The position numbers and the translations under genes were made by a program. A DNA stretch of 64,000 nt from Gracilibacillus timonensis. Lineage in GTDB: Bacteria; Bacillota; Bacilli; Bacillales; Amphibacillaceae. A model generated the notes under the pieces. That model did no database searches and was not told the DNA's origin. It was given only the letters and a program-made list of their open reading frames with translations. The DNA is taken from NCBI RefSeq assembly GCF_900086715.1, contig NZ_FLKH01000011.1:1-64000 (forward strand). Reading direction: 5' to 3'. This document shows, one piece after another, positions 1 to 11,270 of this stretch (position 1 is its first letter; each line of letters opens with the position of its first letter).

Positions 1-93
1 CATGTACCTTGAAAACTAGATAAGAAGTATGACAAGACATCAAACAAAACAAACCAACGACTTTTTTACAGTAAGAAGCGGTGAAACATGTAT
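1..93 (+). other. 3' end of 16S-23S spacer (23S precursor leader)
   Basis: Spacer sequence typical of Bacillaceae rRNA operons, opening with the 'ACCTTGAAAACTAGATAAG' type motif. No tRNA is present in the visible part. Bases 12-26 are perfectly complementary to bases 3038-3052 after the 23S gene, and bases 31-36, 54-58 and 86-93 have further complements in nested order at 3025-3030, 3020-3024 and 3011-3017. This is the 5' strand of the 23S processing stalk. Confidence 0.85.
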
Positions 94-3010
<2,917 letters not shown>

Positions 3011-3071
3011 ATACATGATGTTGGCTTGTCCGATGAATTCTTATCTAGTTTTGAAAGTATATAAAAAACAC

Positions 3072-3101
3072 TTGCATTTCGTATAAGGCATGCGTTATAA
3101 T
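3072..3101 (+). promoter_or_regulatory. putative sigma-A promoter in 23S-5S spacer
   Basis: TTGCAT at 3072-3077, an 18-base spacer and TATAAT at 3096-3101 lie within the roughly 116-base spacer between 23S and 5S. The spacer is about twice as long as I recall for B. subtilis. Transcription would start about 20 bases before 5S. The element is read by eye only; a -10-like sequence in AT-rich DNA could be chance, but the near-consensus pair with acceptable spacing is notable. Confidence 0.5.
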
Positions 3102-3126
3102 ATGTCTTGTCCTTATCAAAAGAAAG

Positions 3127-3241
3127 TCTGGTGACGATAGCGAAGAGGTCCCACCTGTTCCCATGCCGAACACAGTAGTTAAGCTCTTCAGCGCCCATGG
3201 TAGTTGGGGATTTCCCCTGCAAGAGTAGGACGTTGCCAGGC
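3127..3241 (+). rRNA. 5S ribosomal RNA
   Basis: About 115 bases, with the conserved GCGAAGAGGTCCCACCTG, CCATGCCGAACAC and GAGAGTAGGACG-like blocks of Firmicutes 5S rRNA. The 5' TCTGGTGACG pairs with the 3' CGTTGCCAGG to close helix I. It is the last gene of the rRNA operon and is followed directly by a strong terminator. Confidence 0.96.
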
Positions 3242-3251
3242 ATTACATAAG

Positions 3252-3288
3252 AACCCTATTGGTCTCGTTAGACTAGTAGGGTTTTTTT
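3252..3288 (+). terminator. rRNA operon rho-independent terminator
   Basis: A 14-base-pair stem (AACCCTATTGGTCT with AGACTAGTAGGGTT, two G-U pairs), a CGTT loop and a run of T. It ends the rrn operon. Confidence 0.93.
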
Positions 3289-3477
3289 GACGTAAGGCAT
3301 TGAAAACATCTTTCTATAAAAGGAAAAGTTATTTTAGTTAAAAAATGATTGCTATATTAAAAGGAACAGCTTACTATCAGCCAATTAATAAACTAACATT
3401 TTATCGTAAATGTACATTGTAGTACATCATACGAAGTTAATTGATCCTAGTATGGAATTCGATCGCATGTTCAAAAT

Positions 3478-3672
3478 ATGGAATATGCAACAGAAGCAGT
3501 AATTGCCTTAATAGAATGGGCCTTTCAATCTAATCTGGTTAACAAGGTAATGGAAGAGTGTATGACCAATAACATGGCCTCCATAAGAGTATTAGAAAAG
3601 ACACACATGATCCAAATGAGTGAGAAAGATGGTATGTTGTACTGGGAAGTAAATGACGCACCGCAGATATGA
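3478..3672 (+). pseudogene. truncated GNAT acetyltransferase (C-terminal remnant)
   Basis: A 64-residue reading frame that resembles only the C-terminal third of RimJ/RimL-type GNAT N-acetyltransferases: YATEAVIALIEWAF (acetyl-CoA binding helix region) followed by NNMASIRVLEKTHM, the family's 'N-x-A-S-x-R-V-L-E-K' motif. The usual N-terminal 90-110 residues are missing; the same frame hits a stop at 3448-3450, and I see no matching fragment upstream. No ribosome binding site precedes the ATG. I take it as a decayed gene left between the rRNA terminator and the sugar locus, probably not expressed. Confidence 0.65.
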
Positions 3673-4007
3673 TTTGGCGAAATTCAAGGTAGAGAGCTTG
3701 TCTATTTCGTCATATTTCCCACTATTCTTTATGACTCCCCATTACTAAAATTCATTAAATAACCCTTGAAAATATCAAATTAGACATATTTGGTAACTAA
3801 ATAGCTCTTATGTAAGTTGCATATATTTTAGCCCTTAAGAGATAATCCATAAAACAGAGCTGAAATCTGATTAGTTGCTGATGAATAGGACTTTTGTTGG
3901 TGACTTGTATATATTCCATCCCCCCAAAACTTCATCTCCTTTAGGAGAAATACCATCCCATATATCTGTTATTACAAATTAATGATCCATTCTGTACAAG
4001 CATATAT
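3673..4007. other. AT-rich intergenic stretch, no gene seen
   Basis: About 335 bases between the acetyltransferase remnant and the kinase promoter. It is very AT-rich with stops in all frames. I see no convincing ORF, terminator or repeat in it. Confidence 0.6.
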
Positions 4008-4043
4008 TATAATGGAAGACAGTAATAATGAAAACGTTGTCAT
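4008..4043 (+). promoter_or_regulatory. promoter -10 and CcpA cre site upstream of the sensor kinase
   Basis: TATAAT lies at 4008-4013 with no clear -35. About 15 bases downstream, TGAAAACGTTGTCA at 4029-4042 fits the catabolite-responsive element TGNAANCGNWWNCA with one deviation. A cre at or just after the start point is the usual position for CcpA roadblock repression in Bacillus. This suggests the two-component system is switched off when preferred sugars are available. Confidence 0.55.
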
Positions 4044-4066
4044 TTGTTTTTATAGGAGGAAAATAG

Positions 4067-5818
4067 ATGATTTACTATGTAACCCATTTCTTTCTGAATC
4101 TGCGGTTGAAGTATAAAATGGTTATCTTAACTACATTGGTTTTGCTGTCTTTTAGTGTAGGAGGGATATCCATATTGCAGTATGCGTTCCACCTATATAA
4201 TAAAGAAATTTATCGTCAATCCGCTCAAGTGTTGCAAGTATCCACTAATTCAATGGAAGCAGAATTGAAGAAAATGGAGCGGTTATCCTATCAAATAGCA
4301 ACGGATCGGTATATTCAATCTTATTTATTAGATATGAATCAAACAGCTTCTAACTATAACAAGTTTCTTTTTGGCAGCGAATTACGAAAGCGATTACTGC
4401 AAATAGGTGCATTAAACAAATATGTGAAATCGATTCAAGTGTATGATGCACAAAACAATGAATATGCCAGTGGGAATATGGTGGTTCGCCTGTCTAACAA
4501 AAGACTGAATACTTTTAAGAAGGCAACAGATCAGACTGCAGGTGGTGTAAGCTGGATTCCTCCTTCTCCAGAGGATGAAGTGGTGACAGCGGTAAGGGGG
4601 ATTAGAGAATACTTAAATTTTTCATTTGAGGATTTAGGAATCATAGGAATCCGAGTAGATATTGAACAAATGATGGATGAGCTGACCAATAATTTGGAGG
4701 CACAGGAGGCCAATTTTTTAATCTTTGATAAGGATGAACATCCTATTTTCGCCAGTGAACAATCCTTGACGGGATTTGAACCCTCGCAATATATGGAGGG
4801 AAAACAGGGCTATCAAATGATTAGTTATCAAGGTGAGAAATATTTTTTTACTTACTCAGCAGCCGATCACCTGGACTGGACGTATGTGATTGTCACTCCA
4901 TACAGCAATCTGTTTGCGGTAATTACAAAAGCAAGAACAGCAGTCTTCTTAACTTATTCACTTTTATTTATCCTAGTCGTATTTTTGGGCATTAAATTTA
5001 CCAGTACGATTGTCAATCCGATTGAAAGTCTTAATAAGAAAATGAAGAGAGTAGAAACGGGTGACTTTAACTATACAGATGAGGGAATCGATTTTCCAGT
5101 GACGAAAGATGAAGCAGGTCAAATGCATGAAAATTTCACAAAGATGATGCAACAGATTAATGATCTAGTTATTGAAAATTACAAAAAACAATTACTGATT
5201 AAGGAATCAGAGTTTGAGACATTACAAGCGCAGGTGCACCCTCATTTTCTATATAACACGTTAGAATCGATCAACTGGTCAGCTCAAATGACCGGTCAAA
5301 AGAAAATAGCTCAAATGGCAGAGTCGTTAGGTTATGTTCTACGTGCCTCTATTAATAAAAAAGAAGCGCTCATACCTTTGCAGGAGGAGTTGAACATTGT
5401 TGATCATTATGTAACCATTCAACGCTTCCGTTTTGAAGAGAGATTACAGTTTTTCAAAGATGTGGAGGAAAAATATCTCACGCTGCTGGTGCCTAAATTT
5501 ATCCTGCAGCCATTGATAGAAAATGCGATTAAATATGGTTTACAAGAGATAATAGGTGTTTGCACGATTTCTTTGTCCCTAAGAGAAGAAGGAGAAAAAA
5601 TAATTATAACGGTGGCGGATAATGGACCGGGGATGGATCAAGACTATCTGCAGCAAATAGAGCAAGGAAGCTACCAGCCAACAGGGACAGGAATTGGTAT
5701 TCGGAATATTAATGAACGGATTAAGATGCTGTTTGGAGAGGAATACGGTTTGCGAATCGATAGTAAAGAGAATCATGGTACGATCGTTTCTATCATATTA
5801 CCAAAAAGGACGGAGTGA
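4067..5818 (+). CDS. YesM-like sensor histidine kinase
   Basis: 583-residue membrane kinase of the LytS/YesM group that senses carbohydrates in Bacillaceae and signals to an AraC-type regulator. Membrane helix 1 is near residues 18-42, a large extracellular sensor domain follows, and helix 2 is near 288-312. Then come a HAMP linker and a His_kinase domain with the motif HPHFLYN (phospho-acceptor probably H393), N-box LIENAIKYG, and G-box motifs DNGPGMD and GTGIGIRN for ATP binding. AGGAGG sits about 8 bases before the ATG. The response regulator starts 6 bases after the stop, so the two are co-transcribed. The ligand cannot be read from sequence; a sugar or oligosaccharide is inferred from the neighbouring importer. 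Confidence 0.9.
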   Translation: MIYYVTHFFLNLRLKYKMVILTTLVLLSFSVGGISILQYAFHLYNKEIYRQSAQVLQVSTNSMEAELKKMERLSYQIATDRYIQSYLLDMNQTASNYNKFLFGSELRKRLLQIGALNKYVKSIQVYDAQNNEYASGNMVVRLSNKRLNTFKKATDQTAGGVSWIPPSPEDEVVTAVRGIREYLNFSFEDLGIIGIRVDIEQMMDELTNNLEAQEANFLIFDKDEHPIFASEQSLTGFEPSQYMEGKQGYQMISYQGEKYFFTYSAADHLDWTYVIVTPYSNLFAVITKARTAVFLTYSLLFILVVFLGIKFTSTIVNPIESLNKKMKRVETGDFNYTDEGIDFPVTKDEAGQMHENFTKMMQQINDLVIENYKKQLLIKESEFETLQAQVHPHFLYNTLESINWSAQMTGQKKIAQMAESLGYVLRASINKKEALIPLQEELNIVDHYVTIQRFRFEERLQFFKDVEEKYLTLLVPKFILQPLIENAIKYGLQEIIGVCTISLSLREEGEKIIITVADNGPGMDQDYLQQIEQGSYQPTGTGIGIRNINERIKMLFGEEYGLRIDSKENHGTIVSIILPKRTE

Positions 5819-5823
5819 GATAA

Positions 5824-7302
5824 ATGTATAGCGTATTATTAATCGACGATGAGCGCATGATCCTAGAGGGAATTGCTTCTATTGTAGATTGGCAGGCGCA
5901 TGGCACGAGCTTAATTGGCAAGGCGGTGAATGGGGTGGAAGGTTATCAATTTATTCAGAAACATCAGCCGGATATCGTGATTTCCGATATTACGATGCCT
6001 GGACTGGATGGGATTGGTCTTTTGAAAAAAGTGCAAGCTGAATTTCCGCAAGTAAAATGGATTTTTTTATCAGGTTATCATGAATTTGAATATGCTAGAC
6101 AAGCGATGCGTTATGGGGTGAAGCATTATTTGTTAAAGCCATGTAACGCACAACAAATTGGCGAGGCGTTACAAGAGGTGATCCACGAACTGAATACCTC
6201 AAAGAAAGATCAGCAGTTAGGATTACAAATGGAGTGGCACGAGCTTTCACAGCAATTGTTCAATGGATACCCAATTACCAAAAACTTGGCAGCAAAAACC
6301 AACAGACTACTAGAGTCCTTTTATCAGACTCGTGCATGTATCTTCTTGGCAGTGGTAGCAGAAGATAAGCTATCACATGAGACTTGTCTGGAAATGAGAA
6401 AGGGAATTACCAAAGAGAACATATTGGAGTCTTTTTTGGATGATAAGTGGGTACTGTTGTTGCCAAGTCACAGTTATATATCCAGCTTTTGGTCAACTGA
6501 TGAGCAGCAGGTCTCGGCAATGGTCATTCCTATCGATAAATCCAGTGGAGTTGAGCAGCTGCCACCGACGGACGAATGGCTGGACCAGCTCTTTTATCAT
6601 GATAAAGGAAGCATAGTAGAATATACCCGTTCTGTCCAGTTTCGAGAGGAAATGCCTTCCGATATGGGGCTAGATATGGAACAGATCCTGCGTTTGCTGA
6701 AAAAGGAGAATAGCGAAGATCTAATGATATATATGCAGGCGTTTATCAATCGGGCTAAGCAGTATCCTATTTCTCCTAATATAATGAAAGGATATGCCAT
6801 TTCGTTTTATCTCCTGTTGATGAATAAGTACCCACATATCACTACTGAAGATCGAGTAGAAGCAATCAAGCAAATAGAAAGTTGTCGACATGGTTCGACG
6901 TTAGTGGATTTTTTCAAAGCATTATTTCAACGATTGATTGCTTATTCTCCCGTATGGCAAAGATATTCAAAAGTAGTACAGCGTATGTTGACCGCTATTG
7001 ATGACGAGCTAAGTAACCCGGATTTGTCGTTACAAGGACTAGCGGCCAATCATTTGTTTATGCATGCCGATTATTTAGGCAAGACGTTTAAAGCAGAAGT
7101 AGGCCAAGGCTTTTCTTCTTACGTGACAAATGCTCGTATTAACAAAGCTGTCGACATTATTGAACGAGAAAGGGATATTAAAGTGTTTGAGTTAGCTGAA
7201 AAAATAGGCTTTGGTAATAACCCGCAATACTTTAGTCAATTATTCAAGCGGATAAAAGGGAGTACACCATCTGAAATGATCAAACAAGAGCATTCAAACT
7301 AG
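5824..7302 (+). CDS. YesN-like response regulator, AraC family
   Basis: 492-residue partner of the preceding kinase. The N-terminal receiver domain has the acidic pair DDE near residues 9-11, phospho-acceptor D55 in VISDITMPG, and the conserved lysine in YLLKPCN near 105. A long middle region of no recognised fold follows. The last 100 residues are an AraC/XylS DNA-binding domain with two helix-turn-helix units ([12 protein letters not shown] and [31 protein letters not shown]). Such regulators activate a linked sugar transporter; the importer gene begins 140 bases downstream behind a terminator and its own promoter, so it is the likely target. Confidence 0.9.
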   Translation: [492 protein letters not shown]

Positions 7303-7315
7303 TCAACATGCGAGC

Positions 7316-7349
7316 AGGTCTTTCCGTCGTCGTAAGACCTCTTTTTTTT
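7316..7349 (+). terminator. terminator after the response regulator
   Basis: AGGTCTT / AAGACCT stem with an 11-base loop followed by C and eight T. It separates the two-component operon from the transporter operon. Confidence 0.85.
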
Positions 7350-7397
7350 GAACATTTACCTCTGTTTTGTCTATTACGCTTTGGATGGAATAATTGT

Positions 7398-7423
7398 TAT
7401 GATAAATTTGCAATCGCTTTCAA
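7398..7423 (+). promoter_or_regulatory. transporter promoter region with CcpA cre site
   Basis: TATGAT at 7398-7403 is a plausible -10, with a weak -35 TTACGC at 7374-7379. TGCAATCGCTTTCA at 7409-7422, with flanking T and A, matches the cre consensus WTGNAANCGNWWNCAW at every fixed position. Placed over the expected transcription start, it should give CcpA repression of the importer. Binding sites for the AraC-type regulator would lie upstream, but I could not identify a repeat with confidence. Confidence 0.65.
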
Positions 7424-7443
7424 ATATATAAAGGGGTGATGAA

Positions 7444-8745
7444 ATGAAAAAATGGTTAGTCGCACTTATTGGAATGTTAATGATGATCTTAGTCGCTTGT
7501 GGTGGTGATGACGAGGAAACGACGCAGGAGACAGCAGGTGATGGGGAAACGGCTGCTGAAGAAGATGGCGACATTACCTTGCGCATGGCCTGGTGGGGTG
7601 ATCAGGTTCGAAATGATTACACATTAGAAGTGATTGAGATGTATGAAGAGCAAAATCCACATGTCACCATTGAACCGGAATACGCTGGATGGGATGATTA
7701 TTGGCAAAAGCTTGCGCCACAAGCCGCAGCCAATGAACTACCTGATATTTTGGCCATGGATTTGTCTTACTTGTCTCAATATGCGGAGAATAATCAATTA
7801 GCCGATATAAGCCCGTTTATTGGTGAAGAAATCGATGTTGAGCACATTGCTGAGGATATTATTAACGGTGGATCCGTAGAGGAAGGTATTTATGGGATGA
7901 ATGTAGGTGTAAATGCCGTTGGTTTTCAATATAACGAGGAGTTATTGAATGAGGCTGGAATAGATGAGATACCAGAAGATTGGACATGGGAGGATTACCT
8001 CTCTTTATCTCAAACGGCGGCAGATAGTGATGTCTATTTTGATACAGGATTTCAAGCAGATGTTTTCTTTAATTATTATTTGCGTCAGCATGGCCAACGT
8101 TTATACGCCGAAGATGGTAGCGAATTGGGATATGACGACGATCAATTATTTATTGATTTCTTTACGATGATACAAGATCAAGTTGAAAAAGGGGCTAGCC
8201 CAACGCCGGATTATATGGCGCAGTTAGCAGGTCCTGAGGAAGATCCAACAGTAATGGGAGAGGGCATAGGTGTATTTCAATGGTCCAACCAGTTTGTTGG
8301 TTTGGAACAAATATCGGAGCATACCTTTACATTTGCACCAATGCCTGGTCCGAACACAGAGGATGGGCTGTTTTTAAAACCGAGTATGTTCTTCTCTGTT
8401 TCGGAGAATTCGCAAGCAAAAGAAGAAGTAGCCAAATTTATCAGCTTTTTTGTGAATGATATCGAAGCCAATAAATTGATCTTAGGTGAACGTGGAGTAC
8501 CGGTATCTTCTGAGGTGCAAGAGGCCTTATCTGAGGAGGTTTCTGATTCTCAGGCAAAGGTCTTTGAATACGTAGCCTGGGTAGAGGAAAACAGTTCAGA
8601 GATGGGTGCCCCTGACCCAGCTGGTGCTAGTGAGATCATTTCGGCATTGGACAGCTTGGCGGAACAACTGGCCTATGGCGAAGTAACGCCAGAGGATGCC
8701 GCCGCTCACTTTAGGAGCCAAGCAGAAGGTATTCTCGGACATTGA
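7444..8745 (+). CDS. sugar ABC transporter substrate-binding lipoprotein
   Basis: 433 residues. The signal peptide is MKKWLVALIGMLMMILVAC with lipobox LVAC, so Cys19 would be lipidated and anchor the protein outside the membrane. The mature part starts with a very acidic linker (DDEETTQETAGDGE) and then a family 1 extracellular solute-binding fold (WWGDQVRNDYTLEVI, later MGEGIGVFQWSNQF, ERGVPVS). Family 1 proteins bind mono- or oligosaccharides and deliver them to the two permeases encoded next. AAGGGGTGA precedes the ATG. The overall acidity suits a salt- or alkali-tolerant host. The sugar is unknown. Confidence 0.92.
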   Translation: MKKWLVALIGMLMMILVACGGDDEETTQETAGDGETAAEEDGDITLRMAWWGDQVRNDYTLEVIEMYEEQNPHVTIEPEYAGWDDYWQKLAPQAAANELPDILAMDLSYLSQYAENNQLADISPFIGEEIDVEHIAEDIINGGSVEEGIYGMNVGVNAVGFQYNEELLNEAGIDEIPEDWTWEDYLSLSQTAADSDVYFDTGFQADVFFNYYLRQHGQRLYAEDGSELGYDDDQLFIDFFTMIQDQVEKGASPTPDYMAQLAGPEEDPTVMGEGIGVFQWSNQFVGLEQISEHTFTFAPMPGPNTEDGLFLKPSMFFSVSENSQAKEEVAKFISFFVNDIEANKLILGERGVPVSSEVQEALSEEVSDSQAKVFEYVAWVEENSSEMGAPDPAGASEIISALDSLAEQLAYGEVTPEDAAAHFRSQAEGILGH

Positions 8746-8756
8746 TGATAGGAAGA

Positions 8757-8790
8757 ATAGCTGATCTGCTTTGGATCAGCTATCTCTTTT
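8757..8790 (+). terminator. intercistronic hairpin between binding protein and permease
   Basis: A 10-base-pair perfect stem (ATAGCTGATC / GATCAGCTAT, loop TGCTTTG) followed by CTCTTTT. It lies between the binding-protein stop and the permease ribosome binding site. Probably a partial terminator or mRNA stabiliser that keeps the binding protein in excess over the permeases. Confidence 0.7.
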
Positions 8791-8819
8791 CTAATGAGTA
8801 GATGAGGAGGTTCCAGATC

Positions 8820-9716
8820 ATGCAAACTCGATTAAAACAAAATCTTTGGGGATATCTTTTTATTGGTCCATTTATTATTGGTTTCCTGGCTTTTACGATT
8901 ATTCCGATTCTAACGTCCCTCTATTTTTCCTTTACCACTTATAATTTATTTAATCCGCCGCAGTGGATAGGATTAGATAATTTCAAGCAAATGTTTACTG
9001 CGGATCCAAGATATTTGCATTCATTGAAGATCACGTTTATTTACGTTTTTGCGGGGGTGCCGCTAAGGCTGATTTTTGCTTTAATGGTGGCTATGCTGCT
9101 CAACACAGCTTCTCGGGCAGTAGGGTTATATCGCACCTTATATTATCTGCCTTCCTTAATAGGCGGGAGTGTAGCCGTTGCAATTATGTGGAGAAATATC
9201 TTTGGGGACGAGGGGATTGTTAATATTGCATTATTAACCATGGGAATAGATCCGGTTCGCTGGTTTGGTAATCCAACGGCAGCATTATGGATGCTCATTT
9301 TTCTTTCTGTTTGGCAGTTTGGTTCATCGATGTTGATTTTTCTTGCTGGCTTGAAATCCATACCACAGAGTTATTATGAGGCGGCCAGTGTGGATGGGGC
9401 TAGCTTTTTTCAAAAGTTTCGCAGCATCACGATTCCGATGTTAAGTCCTGTGATTTTATTTAATGCGATTATGCAGACGATTGCTGCATTTATGACGTTT
9501 GTACCGGCATTTATCATATCAAAGGGTACAGGTGGTCCGTTAGATGGTACGTTGCTTTATTCCCTTTATCTCTTTATGCAAGGATTCGAGTTCTTCCATA
9601 TGGGCTACGCTTCGGCAATGGCATGGGTGATGTTGATTGTTATTGCGATTCTTACATCCTTGATTTTCTTTTCATCGAAATACTGGGTCCATTATGAATC
9701 AGAAGGGGGTAGATAG
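8820..9716 (+). CDS. sugar ABC transporter permease 1 (MalF/LacF type)
   Basis: 298-residue inner-membrane permease with about six helices, the first near residues 11-33 (GYLFIGPFIIGFLAFTIIP). The conserved EAA loop reads YYEAASVDGASFFQKFRSITIP, the contact site for the ATPase. An upstream in-frame ATG at 8802 exists, but the GAGGAGG ribosome binding site lies inside that extension and is 8-9 bases before the ATG at 8820, so I use 8820. The gene overlaps the regulatory region of permease 2 by only a 3-base gap. Substrate is inferred to be the same sugar bound by the upstream lipoprotein. Confidence 0.9.
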   Translation: MQTRLKQNLWGYLFIGPFIIGFLAFTIIPILTSLYFSFTTYNLFNPPQWIGLDNFKQMFTADPRYLHSLKITFIYVFAGVPLRLIFALMVAMLLNTASRAVGLYRTLYYLPSLIGGSVAVAIMWRNIFGDEGIVNIALLTMGIDPVRWFGNPTAALWMLIFLSVWQFGSSMLIFLAGLKSIPQSYYEAASVDGASFFQKFRSITIPMLSPVILFNAIMQTIAAFMTFVPAFIISKGTGGPLDGTLLYSLYLFMQGFEFFHMGYASAMAWVMLIVIAILTSLIFFSSKYWVHYESEGGR

Positions 9717-9719
9717 CGG

Positions 9720-10559
9720 ATGAAGCCAAAACATGTAAAGAAATGGATCTATCATATCGTAGTGGGCGGATTTGCTGTATTGCTTCTCTACCCTGTTGTC
9801 TGGTTAGTGATGAGTTCCTTTAAACAGAGTGACCAAATCTTTGTAACGGCCGAGTCTTTAATCCCTAGCCCTTTTGTATTGCATAACTACGCCCAAGGGT
9901 GGGAAGGTTTTGGTGATTACGGTTTTGGTACCTTTATTTCGAATACGGCGGTGTTCGTTGTACTTGTTTTAATCGGGCATTTGCTGTCCTGTTCGTTTAT
10001 TGCCTTTGGCTTTGCCAGGTTGCGATTTGCTGGGCGCAGCTTCTGGTTTGCCATTATGATCTTAACCTTGATGCTGCCATATGAAGTAATTATGATACCG
10101 CAGTATATTATTTTTGCTCAGTTAGACTGGCTGAATTCCTTAAAGCCGTTAGTCGTACCTGCTTATTTTGGTCATCCGTTTTTTATCTTTCTCTTGATTC
10201 AGTTTATCCGCACTATCCCAAGGGAGCTGGATGAGGCCGCTACGATGGACGGTTGTAATACCTTTTCGATTTATTATCGTATTATTCTGCCGTTAATTGT
10301 GCCAGCTTTAGCAACTACGGCGATTTTCACCTTCTATTGGACGTGGGATAACCTGTTAGGCCCTGTATTGTATTTAAACAGTCCCGGTAAGTATACGGTG
10401 TCGATGGCGCTTAATATGTTTCTAAGTAATGAAACAGTCTCGAATTGGGGAGCGATGTTTGCGATGTCGGTCGTTTCTTTGGTCCCTGTCTTTATTATCT
10501 TCTTTATCTTCCAGCGTTATGTGGTAGAGGGGATTAGTACGAGTGGGTTAAAAGGGTAA
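9720..10559 (+). CDS. sugar ABC transporter permease 2 (MalG/LacG type)
   Basis: 279-residue partner permease of the CUT1 class. About six hydrophobic helices; periplasmic segment near residues 34-70; EAA motif [23 protein letters not shown] for docking the ATPase. It starts 3 bases after permease 1 with GGGGGT just before it, so the two are translated together. No ATP-binding subunit is encoded nearby; in B. subtilis such CUT1 systems share the MsmX ATPase encoded elsewhere, and the same is likely here. Confidence 0.9.
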   Translation: MKPKHVKKWIYHIVVGGFAVLLLYPVVWLVMSSFKQSDQIFVTAESLIPSPFVLHNYAQGWEGFGDYGFGTFISNTAVFVVLVLIGHLLSCSFIAFGFARLRFAGRSFWFAIMILTLMLPYEVIMIPQYIIFAQLDWLNSLKPLVVPAYFGHPFFIFLLIQFIRTIPRELDEAATMDGCNTFSIYYRIILPLIVPALATTAIFTFYWTWDNLLGPVLYLNSPGKYTVSMALNMFLSNETVSNWGAMFAMSVVSLVPVFIIFFIFQRYVVEGISTSGLKG

Positions 10560-10586
10560 ATTATTGAAGGATGGAGGAGAGGCCAG

Positions 10587-11210
10587 ATGAGAGCTGTTCA
10601 TACAGCGTTAGAATGGATCATGAAAGTTGCTTATTTGAATATATTGTGGCTTGCTTTCAGCCTCCTTGGTTTCGTGGTGATGGGCTTATTTCCAGCAACG
10701 GCAGCAACCTTTGCCGTTGTAAGGAAATGGTTTACAGGAGGGGTGGATCAGCCCATTTTTAAAACTTTTTGGCTTGCCTATAAACAATCATTGCTGCAAG
10801 CCAATATACTAGGTTATATCATGGTAACTCTTTATTATATTTTATATTTAGACTTTGTGTTTCTTACGTTGATAGATAATGAGCCTATGTTGCTATTAAC
10901 GATTCCTTTTTTTCTGATACTAGTGGTGACGGGTTTAACGAGTTTGTATATTTTTCCGATGTATGTTCATTTTGATATGAAGACAATAGAGGTGTTGAAA
11001 GCTAGTTTTTTTATGATGTTGCTTCACCCTTTTCAAACGATGACAATGGCTTTGGGGGTATTTGCATTATGGTTTGGACTTTGGCATTTTCAGTGGCTTT
11101 TCTTGTTTTTTAGTATGAGTGTGCTGGCGATTATCCTAGTCATGCCGGCCTTGAAGGCGAGTAACAAAATAGCAGAAAGGTATCAACAGAAGCTTCTATT
11201 AGAAAAGTGA
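10587..11210 (+). CDS. YesL-like membrane protein (DUF624)
   Basis: 207 residues, mostly hydrophobic, with about five or six membrane segments (first near residues 18-40, then about 70-95, 105-130, 150-185). It opens with a small amphipathic start and a PATAATFAVVRKWFTGG-like loop that is typical of the YesL/DUF624 family, which regularly sits beside YesM/YesN and carbohydrate ABC importers. No enzymatic role is known; it may assist the sensor or importer. GGAGGAG precedes the ATG and it follows permease 2 by 27 bases, so it closes the operon. Confidence 0.75.
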   Translation: MRAVHTALEWIMKVAYLNILWLAFSLLGFVVMGLFPATAATFAVVRKWFTGGVDQPIFKTFWLAYKQSLLQANILGYIMVTLYYILYLDFVFLTLIDNEPMLLLTIPFFLILVVTGLTSLYIFPMYVHFDMKTIEVLKASFFMMLLHPFQTMTMALGVFALWFGLWHFQWLFLFFSMSVLAIILVMPALKASNKIAERYQQKLLLEK

Positions 11211-11240
11211 TGTCTGCATGTTATACGATAAGATGATCAG

Positions 11241-11270
11241 GGAAAAGTCAATTGTGGCTTTTCCTTTATT
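11241..11270 (+). terminator. transporter operon terminator
   Basis: GGAAAAGTC / GGCTTTTCC stem (one G-U pair), loop AATTGT, then TTTATT. It follows the YesL-like gene by 30 bases. Confidence 0.75.
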
